From NCBI GenBank assembly GCA_905182995.1, contig CAJJDP010000047.1:132046-196045 (forward strand): DNA of 64,000 nucleotides. Reading direction: 5' to 3'. The position numbers and the translations under genes were made by a program. Below the pieces are notes generated by a model. It saw only the letters and a program-made list of their open reading frames with translations. It was not told the DNA's origin and did no database searches. This document shows positions 59,660-64,000 of the stretch, piece by piece. Within the stretch, counting starts at the first letter, position 1, and each line of letters opens with the position of its first letter. This DNA is from Paramecium octaurelia. Its lineage: Eukaryota > Ciliophora > Oligohymenophorea > Peniculida > Parameciidae.

Positions 59660-61300
59660 ATGGCTAGTTTTGCATCTAGGACAGGGTAGAAAGTAAGAAT
59701 ACTTCAATTTTTAGATTAAAGAATGGTGGGGAGCTAAAGTTACGGTTGATCCCCAGTTGGAATCAAAGAAGCAAAGGATTAATGAGATAGATTAATATAT
59801 TAAGGGATTATCTCAATCTTTTAGCAATATTTCAGCATTATTTTAATGTATCCTAAGAAAATTGATTTAGAAATGCATGGACATATGGCAAGAATCAGCT
59901 CAATTACTTAAAAGCTATTTGAGAAGGAAACAGACACAAATAAGAGAATAGGAATTGAAGTGACTTCTATGTTTGGAAACCTTTCAGAACTTTTCCGCTC
60001 CAAAGTATCTTCTATTTTTACAATTAGACTGAACCAGCATCTGAATTGAATAAAAATTATGGCGAATGGTTTTAAACAATAGAAACTCTAAAAATCTAAC
60101 TCACAAATTTCTCTGAAATACGATTAGTTTATGATCATTATAAGTTAAAAGTGGATGAATTAGAAAAGGATAGATCTAATATTCTTTCAAAAGGATAACC
60201 CGAAGATTTTAAATTGTCAGAGAAAATCAGGAGAGTAAATAATTTAAAAATATTTAGAATCAAAGCAAATTGTCAAGCTCTGAATCAAATTATAAATAGA
60301 AAATATCTGAAATTTTAAATAACATGAATAAATTATTGGGAAATTACTATCGAATGATTAATTAGAGTCTCGATTCTGTAAGAAAATTCATTTATGTTAG
60401 TTTATTGTAATTAATTATGATTTATATATGAATGCTAAATCAATTGTGAAGAAAAATTAAAAAGCCTTTAATAAATTTAAATATCCAGAATTAGAGCCTA
60501 TAATAGATCTATTAAGAGAGTAGAAAGAGATTTCATCTCTAGTGGAAAGAGAATAATAAAAAGAAAAGGAAGCGCAAAAAGAAAAAGAATAGAAGGAATA
60601 GAAGGAATAGAAGGAAAAAGAAAAAAATGTTAATGAGAAAGATGAGAAGCAGTAATAATAAGGAGGACCTCCGTAACAAACTCCTTAATGGGAAGGCAAT
60701 AATAGATTTAATCCTTTTGGATAATCGTAATAAATGAATTCACAAGCACATTCCATGATCACCAATCCTTAACTAGTAAATTCAATGATTAATCCAATGG
60801 TAAATTAATAAACTGATTTTGGATCTGGATTTGGAGTCAACACAATACCTAAATAACAATTTATGAATCCAATGATGTCCCAAAGGTAATCAGTGTAACT
60901 ATAGGGAATGAATAATAATTTTGCTAATAATTTCCCACCAAATTAAAATATGTTTGACGATGTAGGATTATAAATGATTAGTGATATTAGATCAAATTAA
61001 TAGCAATAATGGTAGTAATAATAATAATAATAATAATAATAATATGCTCAAAGTCAAATACTAAATTAAAATAATTTCATTAATAATAATCCATTTATGA
61101 GTTCATAGCCATTGAATCAAAGAACTAGTTTGTAATAAAACTAAGGGTTTTAATAATTTGACTCATAAATTAATAGAGTTCAATAACCAAATCCTTTTGC
61201 AGATTTTGAGAGTGAGACTTAAAGGAGGGCTATGTATGATAATCCCCATACTTATGGTTAGCAATTCTAAGATAATTAAAAGACTAATCCATTCGAGTGA
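59660..61300 (+). CDS. BAR-like helical protein with NPF motifs (endocytic adaptor-like)
   Basis: Multi-exon. Introns of 22-23 nt are seen at 59692-59713 and near 60010 and 60229; others are unresolved. The N-terminal 250 residues are helical in BAR style: IKEWWGAKVTVDPQLESKKQ, INEIDQYIKGLSQSFSNISA, EVTSMFGNLSELF, LVYDHYKLKVDELEKDRSNI, QKISEILNNMNKLLGNYYRM. A Lys/Glu/Gln block precedes a Gln/Asn/Pro-rich tail with four NPF motifs (RFNPFGQ, NNPFMS, PNPFADFE, TNPFEQ). NPF binds EH domains, so it should couple curved membranes to the endocytic coat. The polyGln run at 61014-61042 uses TAA codons. Confidence 0.72.
61014..61042 (+). repeat. (TAA)n tract encoding polyGln
   Basis: A run of TAG/TAA codons in frame with the endocytic adaptor-like gene gives about ten consecutive glutamines. 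In the standard code this would be ten stops. It is a short slippage-prone microsatellite. Confidence 0.85.
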
Positions 61301-61358
61301 TTAAATTTATATATTTTAATAAATTCAATTTTACATATATTAATTGTTATAATTCATA

Positions 61359-63117
61359 ATGAAATAAAAGTAATTAACAACTAAAAAGTCAGACATTGAT
61401 CTAGGCAATAAAGATCAGTTAAATTAGATAATTGAAATTCTCTAAAAAGATTAGAGTGTAAAAACGAACCAAGAGGTTGATATAACAAGGAAGGCATTTG
61501 TCTCATTCAAATTTTTCTAAGATTTAGAGTAATAGATGGGTCAAGAGATGGTGAGCAACTTATATCGACAACTATCACATGAGACCATTAAGGCCAGATA
61601 AGTTGTGTTCAATATAGGTGATATTGGAAAGAAGTTTTATATAATACTTTCTGGAAGTGTTTGGGTTCTGATACAGAAAAAGGGACTCCAAGACGGTAAT
61701 TAAATAGGAGAGGAAGAGAAAAAGAATGAGGAAACTCTGAGGAGGTAGAATACAAGAAAGGCGACATTGAAACATTAGCAAAGTATGATGAAATCAAAGA
61801 GATTTAAAAAGTAAGCCACTTTTTTCACTGAAACGAATTAAGTACTTATTGATGAAGTCTATGCAAAGATGACAGATGCAGAATTTATTGAGTGTCAATT
61901 TCCCACGCTCTAAAAAGTAGGTCAAATGAAAGCAGGAGATAGTTTTGGAGAGATAGCATTAACTAAATAAGTACCAAGAACGGCTACAATTGTGGCAGCA
62001 GAAGATACAAACTTTGCAACAGTATCTAGAGAGCAATTTAATAAATTATTATCATCATATTATGAGTATATCCAATAATAAAATGTTGCTTTTTTATAGA
62101 AAGTGCCTGCATTTGCAGAATGGAACGAGTAAATGTTAAATTAGATTTATTATCATTTTACTTTTGAAGATTATAAAATGTTTGATGTAATATATAAAGA
62201 AAATTAGCCTTCAAAGTAATATTATTAATATGGTCATTAGCAAAATATACATTGTTAAAAATGGGGAGATAGAGATATCCTAAAATATAGAAGTGGGCAC
62301 TTTGGTAACAGAAAATAATTTAACAATTTAAAGATTTTTTAAGAAAAATGATAAGAAATACGAAAGAGTCAGAACTGGAGTAGTTACTTCTGGATTAATA
62401 TTTGGTCATGAGGAAGTAATTAAGGATGTGGTAAGAGAACATAGAGCAGTTTGTTTAAGTTTAAAAGCATAAGTATTTTCATTGGATAAGGATAGATTTT
62501 TATAATTTTTCAAAAAAGGAGACGCAATCTAAAAACTAATTAAAATTGATCAAACTAATCATTCTCGAAAGTCCAAAAGTGTTTCAATTATAAAAGATCT
62601 TAAATCATTTTCTCCGCCAATTCCATTTAGAGAAATCCCATTCTTTGAAGAAGATGATAAGATTTCTGATTTTGTAATTAAAAAGGCTAAGAATGCTGTA
62701 GATAGAGTTGGAAATGAGCCAAAACGCAGTGGATATGAATTTTTGTAAGGCAAAGGTCACATAAATAAAGCACATTATAATTTTAAGAAGAACTATGAGA
62801 CTTTGAAAAGAAATCTGAAATACAGTGAACCTTTGAATATAAATACAGGACTATTTGAATTGGATACAAACAAAGGGACTGCAATAAGTATTATGAATAA
62901 AGTATGAAGTTAAATTGACTTTAAGGTGTTTCCAAGTGCAAGTCGTCCTAAATACGAAATACCCAATTACTCAATGAGTCCTAGGACTGTGATTAAGTCA
63001 TTAAAATTGCCAAAATTACTAAATGAAGTAGATGTATTGTTGTTTTCAAATAAAGAATCAATGATCTCAAACTCAACAACCTATAAATAACAAGCAGCAA
63101 TAAAAGATGATGAGTGA
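61359..63117 (+). CDS. Protein with two cyclic-nucleotide-binding domains
   Basis: 569 aa with introns of 25 nt (near 62216) and 24 nt (near 62904); the exons sum to 570 codons. Domain 1: VVFNIGDIGKKFYIILSGSV then WVLIQKKG. After an insert, its phosphate-binding cassette region reads MKAGDSFGEIALTKQVPRTA then TIVAAEDTNFATVSREQFNK, with the FGEIAL...RTA signature intact. Domain 2 is weaker: KIYIVKNGEIEISQNIEVG, SGLIFGHEEVIKDVVREHRA, with GHEE where GE[IL]AL is expected. It has no kinase or channel domain. It may be a cAMP/cGMP effector, for example in ciliary signalling. The tail is Ser/Lys-rich. Confidence 0.87.
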
Positions 63118-63143
63118 TTTCATAGATAAACATGTTTAAAATT

Positions 63144-64000
63144 TCAATTTTTTTTAATTAATTTTCGAGTTTAATATTGATGATTGTGTACAACATTTTC
63201 ATCATTATATTTAGTTGAACCCTCTGCACTAATGATAATTATAGTTGAGGTACCTATTTGTTTTTTGCTTGGTTGTTCTATTTTCTTCGAATCTTCATAG
63301 TCCTATTTCCTTGAATTAGTCTTGCAAATTTCTGTCTCCTAAATATTATTGGCTGTGTGATACTTCTAATCTATTTATTTTGGAAATCAAATCCCCTTTC
63401 TCCTATAGTAGCTCTTTCAGTTATTGAGTCAAAACTACATTTGCTATGTAGAGTCTCATGTATTCATGTTGATAATTGATTCCCCTTTTCTGTTCGAAAG
63501 ATGCTACAACTTCATCCTCTATGTGTTCTCCCATGGCTGAGTTGTATAACAAGCCTTTTCGGATGGAATCACTATTAATTAGTGTGTGAAATGTACCAAT
63601 TATCAAGCATTTGAATTCAAATTTATTATTATTAATGATTATGCATTCATATATAAAATTTTTAATGACATTATATTTTAATAATATTGTTAAATGATTA
63701 AATTCAGATAAATCTTTTTGATTATTCTTGCAATTGTAATTCCCGTTGTTCGAGGCCAAATGGAAGACATCAGTTTTGGAGAGAAGCACATCTACGTTAA
63801 CACTTTCTAGTAATATATCGAAAAGGTACTTCCCTATACCTAAGAAGATTATATTTGGATCGATCGGAGGAATCATGCAATATTTGATTTGCTGTTCCAT
63901 TGTGGAGTACTACAACCCAATGCCAAAGAATAAACTACGTCTTTAGAATATTTTTAGGGAAATCAGATATGGAATAGTATAGCTCATATTTGGATGCTTT
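63144..64000 (-). CDS. Uncharacterised gene, possibly continuing past the right edge
   Basis: The minus-strand frame is open from the window edge. The first ATG inside is at 63986 (MSYTIPYLISLKIFQRRSLF). Then FFGIGLQYSTMEQQIKYCMI, PPIDPNIIFLGIGKYLFDIL, LESVNVDVLLSKTDVFHLAS, YECIIINNNKFEFKCLIIGT, HIEDEVVASFEQKRGINYQH and EYMRLYIANVVLTQQLKELL follow. It ends near HNHQYQTRKLIKKN. No domain is recognised. The N-terminal part may start outside the window. Confidence 0.6.

Overview
This window is ciliate macronuclear DNA, almost certainly Paramecium. It is very AT-rich. In-frame TAA and TAG occur throughout conserved domains where glutamine is expected, and only TGA ends genes. Introns are 18-35 nt GT..AG, and genes lie tens to hundreds of bases apart on both strands. 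A standard-code ORF scan breaks nearly every gene, so all coordinates below come from re-reading with TAA/TAG = Gln and removing short introns. Many models were checked because exon lengths sum to a multiple of three.

Layout. 1-4.9 kb: 5' end of a paralogue with a ubiquitin-like tail, an LRRC51-like LRR gene, a C2/coiled-coil gene overlapping it by 4 nt, and a small HTH gene. 5-7.2 kb: mitoribosomal GTPase DAP3/mS29. 8.2 kb: U2 snRNA. 8.6-14.5 kb: dual-specificity phosphatase, RRP15, the SPB4/DDX55 helicase, an unknown gene, a cytochrome P450. 14.6-18.6 kb: a second, decayed WD40-type copy of the gene at the left edge. 19.1-21.7 kb: an unknown ORF, a threonyl-tRNA synthetase fossil, a tyrosine phosphatase, tRNA-Thr(UGU). 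22-31 kb: RRP1, a CK1-type kinase, a divergent beta-tubulin, a PP4R1-like HEAT protein, NAP1. 31.5-38 kb: a LIN54/TSO1 CXC protein, two coiled-coil genes, a small unknown gene, a PH-like gene. 38-45.6 kb: an HtrA-like protein that lacks its catalytic residues, cytochrome c1, a decayed coiled-coil locus, a membrane protein with a weak kinase-like tail, two small conserved genes. 46-56 kb: MORN protein, coiled-coil gene, GNAT-like multidomain gene, DDX5/DBP2-like helicase, TMEM63/CSC1-like channel. 56.6-64 kb: GH31 glucosidase, coiled-coil gene, BAR/NPF endocytic protein, tandem cyclic-nucleotide-binding protein, and an unknown gene at the right edge.

Functional themes are ribosome biogenesis (RRP15, SPB4, RRP1), mitochondria (DAP3, cytochrome c1, HtrA-like), cilia and cytoskeleton (LRRC51, beta-tubulin, MORN, coiled coils) and signalling (two phosphatases, CK1, PP4R1-like, CNBD). 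There is no operon logic; neighbours look independent. I found no virus-like element, CRISPR array or bacterial insertion sequence. The most distinctive observations are the LRGGGCGQ paralogue pair, the triad-less HtrA protein, the aminoacyl-tRNA synthetase fossil ending on a phosphatase start codon, two ATGA start/stop overlaps, a 13-nt divergent start-codon gap, and the BAR protein carrying NPF motifs.
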